Source: Roseibium aggregatum | Lineage (GTDB): Bacteria > Pseudomonadota > Alphaproteobacteria > Rhizobiales > Stappiaceae | DNA: 64,000 bases | NCBI RefSeq assembly: GCF_014692675.1 | Contig: NZ_JABFCZ010000005.1 | Coordinates: forward strand, 62,001-126,000 | Direction: 5' to 3' | Shown here: positions 15,753-24,161 of the stretch, in pieces | Position numbering within the stretch: the stretch's first letter is position 1 | How the letters are laid out: each line of letters opens with the position of its first letter | The notes under the pieces: generated by a model | Seen by the model: the letters and a program-made list of their open reading frames with translations, nothing else | What the model was told of the DNA's origin: nothing | Database searches by the model: none | Translations under genes and position numbers: made by a program

Positions 15753-18215
15753 TTGGCTTCCAAATCTGAGAAATCCGATCCGCAGGCCGGTTCGGCCACC
15801 AGCCCGATAAAACCGCTTACGCCCGATCAACTCCTGCGGAAGGCGGATCTTTCGGCACTGGATTTCAAGACCACGCAGGATCTGGAGCCCCTGAAAGGGC
15901 TGATGGGTCAACGCCGGGCGATCGACGCAATCAATGTGGCGACGGGCATTGAAAATGTCGGCTTCAATCTCTTCGTCCTCGGCGCTTCGGAGCGTCTGGC
16001 CAGAGAAGCGGTCACGGTGACTTTGAAAGGGTCTGCGCAGACCCGGCCCACTCCGCAGGACTGGATCTACGTCAATAATTTCAAGGAACCGCACAAGCCG
16101 ACCGCCATCGCCTTTCCAGCAGGCCGGGGCGGAAAGTTCAAGGATGCGATGGAAAGCCTGGTCGATGATCTGATGGCTGCCCTGCCGGTCGTCTTTCAAA
16201 GCGACGAATATCAGGCACAAAGAAGCGCGGTCGACGAAAAGTACCAGAAACTGCAGGGGGAAGCCTTCGCAGAACTTCAGAAAAAGGCCAGCGAAAAGCA
16301 GATCGCGCTGTTGCGCACGCCCATGGGGTTCGCGCTGGTCCCCTCCAAGGAGGGAAAGGTGGTTCCTCCTGAGGAATTCAACAATCTGGATGAGGAAGAG
16401 CGGAACAAGATCCAGGCCGTCATCAAGGAACTGGAAGCCGAACTCGAACACATCATTCGTCAGATTCCGCGATGGGAAAAGCAGCGCCGCGAGGAAACCA
16501 AGCACCTGAACAGCGAAACGACGCAGGCAGCGGTCGACCCGGAGATCAACGAAATCCTCGCGGAATATTCGGACCTGCCGCGGGTGGTGGAATATCTGGA
16601 GGCCGTCCGTGAAGATCTCGTCAAGAACGTCGCGATCTTCATTCTCAGGGATGAGGAAGCGTCGCAAGGAGGCGAGGAAAACTATCCGCTGGGCAATGCG
16701 TTCGACCGTTACAAGGTCAACCTGCTGGTCACGCGCGCCGATCACGAGGAAGGGGCGCCGGTCGTCGAGGAATTGCACCCGACCCTGAGCAATCTGACCG
16801 GGCGGATCGAACATATTGCCGCCCAGGGGGTCCTTGCGACCAACTTCAGGCTTATCAAGGCAGGCTCGCTTCATCGGGCCAATGGCGGTTATCTGCTTCT
16901 GGATGCGCGCGGTCTCCTCACCGAGGCTTTCAGCTGGACCGCCCTAAAGCGGGCGCTTAGAAGCCGGACGATCAAGATCGAGGACATCAATCAGCTGATC
17001 GGGCTCACCAGCACCATATCGCTGGAGCCGGAGCCGATCCCGCTGGATCTGAAAGTGGTGCTCTTCGGCGACCGCTACACCTACTATCTGCTGTCGCTTC
17101 TCGATCCGGAATTGCAGGAACATTTCAAGGTCCTGGCAGATTTCGAAGACAGCATGGAACGCACACAGGAAAGCGAAGCGCTGATGGCGCGGGCCGTCGC
17201 TGCCATCCTGGAGCGCGAGAAGCTTCTGCCCATGGACCGGCACGGTGTGGAACTGGTCGTGGAGAATTCGGCCCGTCTGATCGAGAATGCCGGGAAATTG
17301 GGCCTGTCGCCGGATCAGGTCCGCGACCTGCTTGTCGAGGCAAATCACTATGCGCGGGCGGCCGAACGGACCGGGATCGCAAGGGATGACGTCCAAAAGG
17401 CGCTTGATCAGCGGATCGACCGGGCCTCGCGAGTGCGCGAACTTCTTCAGGAACAGGTCCTGAAAAAGGTCGCCCTGATCGATACCGAAGGCAGCCGGGT
17501 CGGCCAGATCAACGGCCTGAGCGTCATGAAGATCGCCGGCGAATCCTTCGGTCATCCGACGCGGATAACCTGCCGGGTGCGGCCCGGCTCAGGCAAGGTG
17601 GTCGATATCGAGCGCGAAGTCGAAATGGGAGGTCCGATCCATTCCAAGGGCGTCCTGATCCTGTCCGGTTTCCTCGCGGGCCGGTTCGCACTCGATGCCC
17701 CCATGTCGGTGCAGGCAAGTCTCGTCTTCGAGCAATCCTATGGAGGCGTGGAAGGCGACAGCGCTTCGTCTGCCGAACTCTACACGTTGCTGTCCGCTCT
17801 TGCCGACGTGCCGATCCGCCAGGATCTCGCAGTTACCGGTTCGGTCAACCAGCACGGAGACGTCCAGGCGATCGGCGGAGCGAATGAAAAGATCGAAGGC
17901 TTTTTCGACATATGCAAGGCAAGGGGCCTGACCGGAAGCCAGGCCGTGCTGATCCCTGCGTCCAATGTCCAGCACCTGATGTTGCGCGCGGATGTGATCG
18001 AGGCCTGCGAACAAGGGAAATTTGCCATCTATCCCGTCGCAACCATAGATGAGGGGCTCGAACTGGTGACCGGTCTGCCGGTGGGCAAGCGGGAAGACGA
18101 CGGACAATTCACCGACGGCTCCATCTACCGGATGATCGAAGATCGGTTGAAAGCCTTTACCCAGGTCAGAAAGAGCATTGCAGAAGGCGGCAAGGGCGAA
18201 AAGCCGGGGAACTGA
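15753..18215 (+). CDS. LonB-like ATP-dependent protease (AAA_32/S16 family)
   Basis: An 820-residue protein with an N-terminal AAA-like module (about 40-420), a long helical insertion (about 135-260), and a C-terminal S16 Lon protease domain. The Ser-Lys dyad is Ser672 (EGDSASSAE) and Lys713 (GGANEKIEG). This is the LonB-like soluble family, not classical LonA: there is no LON substrate-binding domain. An oddity is the Walker A position, which reads LGASERLAR (77-85) without the usual GKT/S, although the Walker B-like GGYLLLDA is present. It probably removes damaged or regulatory proteins. It is followed after three bases by a USP-like gene. Confidence 0.85.
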   Translation: MASKSEKSDPQAGSATSPIKPLTPDQLLRKADLSALDFKTTQDLEPLKGLMGQRRAIDAINVATGIENVGFNLFVLGASERLAREAVTVTLKGSAQTRPTPQDWIYVNNFKEPHKPTAIAFPAGRGGKFKDAMESLVDDLMAALPVVFQSDEYQAQRSAVDEKYQKLQGEAFAELQKKASEKQIALLRTPMGFALVPSKEGKVVPPEEFNNLDEEERNKIQAVIKELEAELEHIIRQIPRWEKQRREETKHLNSETTQAAVDPEINEILAEYSDLPRVVEYLEAVREDLVKNVAIFILRDEEASQGGEENYPLGNAFDRYKVNLLVTRADHEEGAPVVEELHPTLSNLTGRIEHIAAQGVLATNFRLIKAGSLHRANGGYLLLDARGLLTEAFSWTALKRALRSRTIKIEDINQLIGLTSTISLEPEPIPLDLKVVLFGDRYTYYLLSLLDPELQEHFKVLADFEDSMERTQESEALMARAVAAILEREKLLPMDRHGVELVVENSARLIENAGKLGLSPDQVRDLLVEANHYARAAERTGIARDDVQKALDQRIDRASRVRELLQEQVLKKVALIDTEGSRVGQINGLSVMKIAGESFGHPTRITCRVRPGSGKVVDIEREVEMGGPIHSKGVLILSGFLAGRFALDAPMSVQASLVFEQSYGGVEGDSASSAELYTLLSALADVPIRQDLAVTGSVNQHGDVQAIGGANEKIEGFFDICKARGLTGSQAVLIPASNVQHLMLRADVIEACEQGKFAIYPVATIDEGLELVTGLPVGKREDDGQFTDGSIYRMIEDRLKAFTQVRKSIAEGGKGEKPGN

Positions 18216-18218
18216 GCC

Positions 18219-18977
18219 ATGATCACCTATTCGCGTCTCGTTTTCGGATTTCATCAGGCCGCGTTCAATACGGCGATCGTTCGCCAGACTGTCGAGGCCG
18301 CCGGGCTTCTGGATCTTGAGCTGCACGGCATCTTCGTCCGCGATCCGGAGCTGATGGGGGCTGCACGCCTCGCCGGCCTGCGCGAGTACCGCTTGCTGGG
18401 AAACCGCGTGGAAGCGATGGATATCGGATCCCTTGCGGAATCGATCGAGGCGGCGGCCAGGAGGGCGCAGGATCTGGTCGAGACGGAAGCGGCTCAGAAG
18501 AAAGTCCGAAGCCGCTTTGAAATCCTGACATCTGCTGTTGGAGAAGCCATTCATGCGGCTGCGAAAGCCTCCGATATCGTGGTTCTATGCCAGCCGGACA
18601 GCCCATTGGAGAGGTCGAGCGAGCCATATCGGCAGTTTCTGCAGGCGGTAAGCCAGTCCAAATCCGCTGTGCTGTTGTTGCCGCGCCGGTCAAGGTCCGG
18701 CGGCGGCCGGATATTGGCGCTGGCAAGGACGCCGGAAGACAGGTCGATCGACATTGCCCGGCAGATTGCCGAGCGTGTCCATGGCCAGGCGGGGGTCGAG
18801 GACATGCGCAGCCCGCAGCATAAAAGGCATTCGACAAAGAAACCGTCGGAACGGGAGCGCCTTGTCATCGCCACCCGGGACCCTGGAAACAACAAGCTTT
18901 TTTCCCAGTGGCTTGAACTGATTGGCGAACGTCAGGCGCCGGTGTTGCTGCTGCCGAGCGAGCCGGAAGCGGATTGA
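18219..18977 (+). CDS. Universal stress protein-like protein, two repeats
   Basis: A 252-residue protein without a clear family match by eye. Two segments end in the same beta-strand pattern, SAVLLLPRRS at about 146-155 and APVLLLPSE near the C-terminus, as in tandem USP/adenine nucleotide alpha-hydrolase folds; the second unit is shortened. No Gly-rich ATP loop (G-2x-G-9x-G-S/T) was found. It is three bases after the Lon gene and likely shares its mRNA. The low-oxygen setting fits a USP role, but this remains a family-level guess. A FNR/FixK-type box starts ten bases after its stop. Confidence 0.55.
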   Translation: MITYSRLVFGFHQAAFNTAIVRQTVEAAGLLDLELHGIFVRDPELMGAARLAGLREYRLLGNRVEAMDIGSLAESIEAAARRAQDLVETEAAQKKVRSRFEILTSAVGEAIHAAAKASDIVVLCQPDSPLERSSEPYRQFLQAVSQSKSAVLLLPRRSRSGGGRILALARTPEDRSIDIARQIAERVHGQAGVEDMRSPQHKRHSTKKPSERERLVIATRDPGNNKLFSQWLELIGERQAPVLLLPSEPEAD

Positions 18978-18986
18978 CAGTCCGCG

Positions 18987-19006
18987 CCATTGACAGCGGT
19001 CAATGG
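18987..19006 (+). promoter_or_regulatory. FNR/FixK-type box upstream of cytochrome c
   Basis: CCATTGAC-AGCG-GTCAATGG is a perfect palindrome with 8-base arms and a full TTGAC-N4-GTCAA core (18990-19003). Class II geometry puts the start site near 19038, with TTAGTG or TAGTGT at 19025-19031 as the -10. This supports the cytochrome start at 19075 rather than 19030. Confidence 0.72.
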
Positions 19007-19074
19007 CCTCCTGAACGCCATTCGTTAGTGTGATGGTGATGTGGAAATCACGACACAAGGAACAGGCGGCGGAT

Positions 19075-19425
19075 ATGCGATCCAATGTCCCGTCAGGAAC
19101 AGCAGCACTGATTGCCCTGACCTGCATTGCATTCACCGCGCCGGTTCAGGCCGGTGGAAGTGCGGAACGGGGTAAGGCCGTGATCGAGCAATGGTGCCGC
19201 ACCTGCCATCAGCGGGCGTCCGACAAACCGGATCCTGATATGGCGCCGCCCTATGAGAAGATCGTTCTGCGGCCAGGTCATACACGGGCCTATTTCGTGC
19301 AATTCCTGAAGGAAGACCATTTTCCGATGACGACTTACCGCCTTTTCGACAGCGAAAGGGAAGATGTGGTGGCCTATCTGATGGACCTGCAAAAAACGGA
19401 ATTGAACAAGAGGGGACGGAAATGA
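19075..19425 (+). CDS. Small secreted c-type cytochrome
   Basis: A 116-residue protein with a Sec signal peptide (hydrophobic core at about 9-22, cleavage after PVQA at 26) and one haem-binding motif, Cys41-Arg-Thr-Cys44-His45. A methionine such as that in HFPMTTY may be the sixth ligand. It is a periplasmic class I monohaem cytochrome of unknown redox partner. The start at 19075 gives a proper signal peptide; a longer version from 19030 would begin upstream of the predicted transcript start. Its stop overlaps the ppsA start by four bases (ATGA). Control by the FNR/FixK box suggests use under micro-oxic or anaerobic respiration. Confidence 0.83.
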   Translation: MRSNVPSGTAALIALTCIAFTAPVQAGGSAERGKAVIEQWCRTCHQRASDKPDPDMAPPYEKIVLRPGHTRAYFVQFLKEDHFPMTTYRLFDSEREDVVAYLMDLQKTELNKRGRK

Positions 19426-21818
19426 GCAGTCCGGCAAAAACGGTCGTCCGGTTCAGGGACTGTGGCAGGAAGGATGTCGGTCTGGTCGGCGGCAAGAATG
19501 CCTCTCTGGGTGAAATGGTCAATACGCTGGTTCCGAAAGGGATCCGGGTTCCGGACGGGTTCGCCACGACGGCCGCGGCATACTGGCAGTTTGTGGATGC
19601 GAATGACCTGAAGCCTGAAATCGAAAAGGCCTTGAAGGAATTGAATTCAGGAAAGGCCACGCTGGCCGAAACCGGCAGCCGGATCCGCAAGGCGTTTCTG
19701 CGCGCGGACTGGCCGGATGATCTGGCCGAGGCGATCCGGGATTACTATACCGAGTTGAGCCAAATGTCCGGCCGGGAGGGCGTCGATGTCGCCGTCCGCT
19801 CCAGCGCGACCGCGGAGGATCTTCCCGATGCAAGTTTTGCGGGCCAGCAGGAAACATACCTGAACATCACGGGAGCCGATGCTCTGCTCGACGCCTGCCG
19901 GCGTTGTTATGCATCCCTGTTTACCGACCGGGCGATCACATACCGGCAGGTGAAAGGGTTCGACCACCTGAAAGTCGCCCTGTCCATCGGCGTGCAGCTG
20001 ATGGTGCATTCGGACCGGGGCGGGTCCGGCGTCATGTTTTCCATCGATACGGAAACCGGTTTCGACAAGGTGGTGGTCATCAATGCCGCCTGGGGGCTGG
20101 GCGAAAACGTCGTCCAGGGTGCCGTCGATCCGGATGAATTTGTTGTCTTCAAACCGCTTCTCGCCGACAGCGCGTTATCTCCGATCGTCGAGAAAAAACG
20201 CGGCGCCAAGGAAGTGAAAATGATTTACGGAGATGGCGATACGCCGACCCGTAACGTACCGACCTCCAAGGCGGAACGGGAAGCCTTTGTGCTCGCCGAT
20301 GAGGATATTCTGACGCTGGCCAGATGGGCCGTGGCGATCGAAGCCCACTACGGCTGTCCGATGGATATGGAATGGGCCAAGGACGGTGATACGGGCGAGT
20401 TGTTCATTGTCCAGGCGCGGCCGGAAACGGTGCAGTCGCAGCGCAACATGTCGTCACTCCGGACCTACAAGATCGGATCGAAGGGCAGGGTCCTCGTCAA
20501 GGGGCTGAGCATTGGCGATGCGGTGGTCGCCGGACGGGTCTGCCTGATCGACACCGCCGCGGATATCGATCAGTTCGTCGACGGCAGCATTCTGGTCACG
20601 CAGACAACCGATCCCGACTGGGTGCCGATCATGAAACGGGCTGCCGGTATCATCACCGATCACGGCGGACGGACCTCCCATGCGGCCATTGTCAGCCGCG
20701 AACTCGGACTGCCGGCGGTCGTCGGAACCGGTGACGCGACGCGTGTCCTGCATTCGGAACAGGATGTGACCCTGTCCTGCGCGGAAGGAGATGAGGGCTT
20801 CGTCTATGAAGGCCTGGCGGACTTCAAGGTCGAGGAATTGGCGCTCAGTGACATTCCTCAGACCCGGACCGGGGTGATGCTGAACCTCGCCAATCCATCT
20901 GCGGCCTTTAGATGGTGGCAGATCCCCGCCGACGGAGTCGGGCTGGCGCGTATGGAATTCGTCATCAGCAATTACATCCGGGTTCACCCGATGGCTCTGC
21001 TGCACTTTGACAGGCTTCGCGACGAAGACGCGAAGGCGACCATCGCCGACCTGACCAGGGGATATTCGGACAAGGCGGAGTATTTCGTCGACCGCCTGGC
21101 ACGCGGACTGTCCCGGATTGCGGCGGCGTCTTATCCGAAGCCCGTGATCGTGCGCATGAGCGACTTCAAGACCAACGAATATGCTGGTCTCATCGGTGGC
21201 GCGGAATTCGAGCCGAAGGAGGAAAACCCGATGATCGGCTTCCGCGGCGCCTCGCGGTATTATTCGGAGGCTTACCGCGACGGTTTTGCGCTCGAGTGCC
21301 GGGCAATCAAGCGCCTGCGTGATGACATGGGTCTCTCAAACGTGGTCGTCATGATCCCGTTCTGCCGGTCGACCAGGGAAGCAGACCGCGTTCTGGAGGT
21401 CATGGCCGCAAACGGTCTCAAGCGCGGAGAGAACGGGCTGCAGGTCTATGTCATGTGTGAAATCCCGTCCAATGTGATCCTGGCAAAATCATTTGCCGAT
21501 CGGTTTGACGGCTTTTCCATCGGCTCCAACGATCTGACCCAGCTGACCCTGGGCGTCGACCGGGATTCCGAGCGCCTGTCCGAACTCTTCGACGAACAGG
21601 ACGAGGCAGTGAAATGGATGATTTCCACGGTCATTCGGGAGGCCCACGAAGCGGGTGCGAAAGTCGGTCTGTGCGGACAGGCACCAAGCGATCATCCGGA
21701 GTTTGCGCGCTTTCTCGTCGAAAGCGGGATCGATACGATTTCCGTTACGCCCGACAGTTTCATCGAAGTGAAGAAGCAGGTTGCGGCGGCCGAGAAAACG
21801 GGCGGACCGAAGGCTTGA
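19422..21818 (+). CDS. ppsA: Phosphoenolpyruvate synthase
   Basis: A 798-residue PEP-utilising enzyme of the PpsA type (family length about 790). The order is an N-terminal ATP-grasp pyruvate/ATP-binding domain (about 15-340), a central swivel domain with phospho-His420 (GGRTSHAAI), and a C-terminal TIM barrel ending with VGLCGQAPSD, which holds the catalytic Cys. It makes PEP, AMP and phosphate from pyruvate and ATP. Coupled translation with a cytochrome gene is unusual. With the ligase and the E1-E2 complex it could rebalance pyruvate, acetyl groups and PEP when oxygen is limiting. A terminator overlaps its stop codon. Confidence 0.9.
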   Translation: MSSPAKTVVRFRDCGRKDVGLVGGKNASLGEMVNTLVPKGIRVPDGFATTAAAYWQFVDANDLKPEIEKALKELNSGKATLAETGSRIRKAFLRADWPDDLAEAIRDYYTELSQMSGREGVDVAVRSSATAEDLPDASFAGQQETYLNITGADALLDACRRCYASLFTDRAITYRQVKGFDHLKVALSIGVQLMVHSDRGGSGVMFSIDTETGFDKVVVINAAWGLGENVVQGAVDPDEFVVFKPLLADSALSPIVEKKRGAKEVKMIYGDGDTPTRNVPTSKAEREAFVLADEDILTLARWAVAIEAHYGCPMDMEWAKDGDTGELFIVQARPETVQSQRNMSSLRTYKIGSKGRVLVKGLSIGDAVVAGRVCLIDTAADIDQFVDGSILVTQTTDPDWVPIMKRAAGIITDHGGRTSHAAIVSRELGLPAVVGTGDATRVLHSEQDVTLSCAEGDEGFVYEGLADFKVEELALSDIPQTRTGVMLNLANPSAAFRWWQIPADGVGLARMEFVISNYIRVHPMALLHFDRLRDEDAKATIADLTRGYSDKAEYFVDRLARGLSRIAAASYPKPVIVRMSDFKTNEYAGLIGGAEFEPKEENPMIGFRGASRYYSEAYRDGFALECRAIKRLRDDMGLSNVVVMIPFCRSTREADRVLEVMAANGLKRGENGLQVYVMCEIPSNVILAKSFADRFDGFSIGSNDLTQLTLGVDRDSERLSELFDEQDEAVKWMISTVIREAHEAGAKVGLCGQAPSDHPEFARFLVESGIDTISVTPDSFIEVKKQVAAAEKTGGPKA

Positions 21819-21835
21819 AAAGCCAAGCCTTCTTT
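21809..21835 (+). terminator. Rho-independent terminator after ppsA
   Basis: GAAGGCTT (21809-21816) pairs with AAGCCTTC (21825-21832) around an eight-base loop, followed by TTTGCGGTT. The hairpin includes the ppsA stop codon. It marks the end of the low-oxygen island. Confidence 0.6.
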
Positions 21836-22110
21836 GCGGTTATTGCGATTGATTGAATAAATACCGTTGGCATTGCTGCGGCTTGCGTGAGTTAAAGTGA
21901 CTGACGGAACTGTAATCCGCAGAAATTGGCCAAATATCATGATCTGATAGGATGATCGGAAGCTGCCGCCAGACTGCCGGCAGGCAGGGGTCTATTGTCT
22001 TTTTGTTTATCCCTAATAGGAATTTCTTATGTGCATTTGAGAAATCGGGGGTGTTAGATGCCCTCGAGGAACCTTGTTGCGTTATAGGAATATCCGGGGA
22101 GGGTAGCGGC
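21836..22110. other. Upstream region of the TRAP transporter operon
   Basis: About 275 bases, AT-richer than its surroundings, with no credible gene. A CTGCC/GGCAG repeat near 21970-21990 is followed by a T-rich stretch (TCTTTTTGTTT), which could be the end of a short RNA or an attenuator. Promoter hexamers are not clear. The region must contain the TRAP promoter. Confidence 0.4.
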
Positions 22111-22212
22111 ATGGCCGTGGAAGACGCCGCATTGGAAAACAATGCGCAAATGTCTGAACTTTGCGAAAAAAGAATAGAAAATACCGGTGTCTGGGGCGAG
22201 GCCGGACGATGA
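22111..22212 (+). CDS. 33-residue leader peptide overlapping the TRAP transporter start
   Basis: A short frame begins at ATG 22111, seven bases after a strong GGGGAGG ribosome-binding site, and ends with TGA at 22210-22212, overlapping the TRAP ATG at 22209 (ATGA). The TRAP gene itself has only a weak ribosome-binding site, so coupled translation is likely. The peptide is soluble, acidic and Glu/Asn-rich, with no membrane segment, and so is not a DctQ-type subunit. No known family is recognised. It could be an attenuating or coupling leader. An in-frame extension to 21952 has no ribosome-binding site. Confidence 0.45.
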   Translation: MAVEDAALENNAQMSELCEKRIENTGVWGEAGR

Positions 22213-24122
22213 ACGAAGCGTCGAAATCCCGGCCCTACAGGGACTGGCTGATTGCTTTTTTCGCCACGCTCATGTGTGTCGCCTGCATTCTCTGGAACAT
22301 CGAAGCCCCGACCCGCCTCGGCTTCGCGATCCTGAAGCAGCAGTATATGGCATTCCAGCTGGGGCTTGCCCTGACGATCGCCTATCTGCGTTACAACGGC
22401 CGGGGCGAAACCAAGGACCGCGTCGGCTGGCTGGATTGTGCAATCGCACTCATTGCCTTCGCCGTGCTGATGTACGCCGCTTACGATTTCAGCTGGCTCC
22501 TGAAAGAACAGGCCTACCGGCCGTGGCAGATCACCGTTATCGGTGCGGTGGTGACAATAGCGGTGATGGAGGGCGTGCGCCGCAGGGCAGGGTGGATGCT
22601 GTTCGGCATCGTCGGCGTGTTTCTGATCTACGCGCTGTTCGCCGACAAGGTTCCCGGCGATCTGATCGGCAAGGCCCTGACGCCCGTCCGGCTCGTCCAG
22701 TATGTCGGCTTTGATCCAAGTGCGGTGTTCTCGACGCCTTTGGCCGTCGGCACGATCATCGTTCTTCTGTTCGTTTTCTTCGGCCAGTTGCTCTTCGCCG
22801 CCGGCGGAGGCACGTTCTTTACCGATCTTGCCATGGCCGCCACCGGCCGCGCACGCGGCGGCAGCGCCAAGATTTCCGTCGTTGGCTCAGCACTCTTCGG
22901 TTCGATTTCCGGCAGTGCGGTCTCCAACGTGGTGACCACCGGGGTCGTCACGATCCCGCTGATGAAGCGCGGCGGATATTCCGGCCGGGATGCAGGCGCC
23001 ATTGAGGCCGTCGCCTCGACCGGCGGCCAGCTCACCCCGCCGATCATGGGGGCCGCCGCCTTCCTCATGGCCGAACTGCTGGACATATCCTATCTGACGG
23101 TTGCCGCGGCAGCGCTCATTCCGGCGATCCTCTATTACGTCAGCGTTTTCATTCAGGTGGATCTGATCGCCGGGCGCGACCACATCAGCCAAAGCGACGA
23201 AGAGGCCTTGTCGGTCAAGGAGGTGATGCGCGAAGGCTGGCATTTCTGTCTGCCTTTCGGCGTATTGCTCGGCGCCTTGTTCTGGTGGCGGTTCGATCCG
23301 GAGGATTCGGCTCTCCTGGCATCCATCGCGATCGTTCTGGTCGGCTTCCTGCGCGGATACCGGGGCGAACGGCTGACCCTCAAGAGCCTCGGAAACGTCT
23401 TTACGGAGACTGGGACATCCATGGTCGATCTGATCCTGGTGGTGGCTTCCGCCGGCTTCGTCATCGGGATCTTGAACATCACCGGGCTAGGCTTTGCCCT
23501 GACACTTCTTCTGGTCAACTCGATCGGGGCGAATGTCACGCTGTTGTTGCTGGTTTCCGGCCTGATCTGCACGGTCCTGGGCATGGGGATGCCTACTTCG
23601 GGCGTTTACCTGCTGCTTGCAGCCCTGGTGGCGCCGTCGCTGGTGGAAGCGGGCATCGAACCGATCGCGGCCCACATGTTCATCCTCTACTTCGGCATGA
23701 TGTCGATGATCACGCCTCCGGTTGCGCTCGCCGCCTTTGCGGCTGCGACAATAACCAAGGAAGGTCCGCTGATGACCGGATTGACTGCCATGCGGATCGG
23801 ATGGGCGGCCTATATCATTCCGTTTGTTTTCGTCGCCACGCCGGCCCTGCTATTTAACGGAACCTGGGGCGAAGTGGCCTTGGCGACGGCCCTGGCCGGC
23901 ATCGGAGTGGCCGCAATCTGTGCCGGAATGGTCGGCTTCATACAGTCGAAGCTCACAATGCCTGTCCGGCTTCTGCTCGGTGCGCTCGGCGCTTTGTCGC
24001 TGCCGTTGGGCTTCATTCCCCAGGACCACTTCCTGCACATTCCCGCAGCGGCCGGCGCCGTCGTCCTGACGGCAGGACTTCTCATCTCCGACAAACGAAA
24101 AGGCCGGCAAGCAGCGGCCTGA
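22209..24122 (+). CDS. TRAP transporter, fused 4TM/12TM permease (DctQM-type, TAXI class)
   Basis: A 637-residue membrane protein with many hydrophobic segments. The N-terminal part (about 1-170) provides the extra helices of fused TRAP permeases. The DctM-like core carries GSISGSAVSNVVTTGVV and ASTGGQLTPPIMGAAAF, both diagnostic for this family. It imports a carboxylate or amino acid using the sodium gradient, fed by the periplasmic TAXI protein of the next gene (39 bases downstream). Fused permeases are normal for TAXI-TRAP systems. The start at 22209 was preferred to 22161 because it gives a normal N-terminus and the ATGA overlap with the leader. Confidence 0.9.
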   Translation: MNEASKSRPYRDWLIAFFATLMCVACILWNIEAPTRLGFAILKQQYMAFQLGLALTIAYLRYNGRGETKDRVGWLDCAIALIAFAVLMYAAYDFSWLLKEQAYRPWQITVIGAVVTIAVMEGVRRRAGWMLFGIVGVFLIYALFADKVPGDLIGKALTPVRLVQYVGFDPSAVFSTPLAVGTIIVLLFVFFGQLLFAAGGGTFFTDLAMAATGRARGGSAKISVVGSALFGSISGSAVSNVVTTGVVTIPLMKRGGYSGRDAGAIEAVASTGGQLTPPIMGAAAFLMAELLDISYLTVAAAALIPAILYYVSVFIQVDLIAGRDHISQSDEEALSVKEVMREGWHFCLPFGVLLGALFWWRFDPEDSALLASIAIVLVGFLRGYRGERLTLKSLGNVFTETGTSMVDLILVVASAGFVIGILNITGLGFALTLLLVNSIGANVTLLLLVSGLICTVLGMGMPTSGVYLLLAALVAPSLVEAGIEPIAAHMFILYFGMMSMITPPVALAAFAAATITKEGPLMTGLTAMRIGWAAYIIPFVFVATPALLFNGTWGEVALATALAGIGVAAICAGMVGFIQSKLTMPVRLLLGALGALSLPLGFIPQDHFLHIPAAAGAVVLTAGLLISDKRKGRQAAA

Positions 24123-24161
24123 AACCGAGGAAATCACGAAACCAACCCAAGGGAGGAATAA

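Noticed and set aside
19030-19074. Longer N-terminus for the cytochrome c
   Set aside because: It would begin before the transcript start predicted from the FNR/FixK box and adds a charged segment in front of a good signal peptide.
21952-22110. N-terminal extension of the TRAP leader peptide to 86 residues
   Set aside because: No ribosome-binding site at 21952 and cysteine-rich random-looking sequence; the ATG at 22111 has a strong one.
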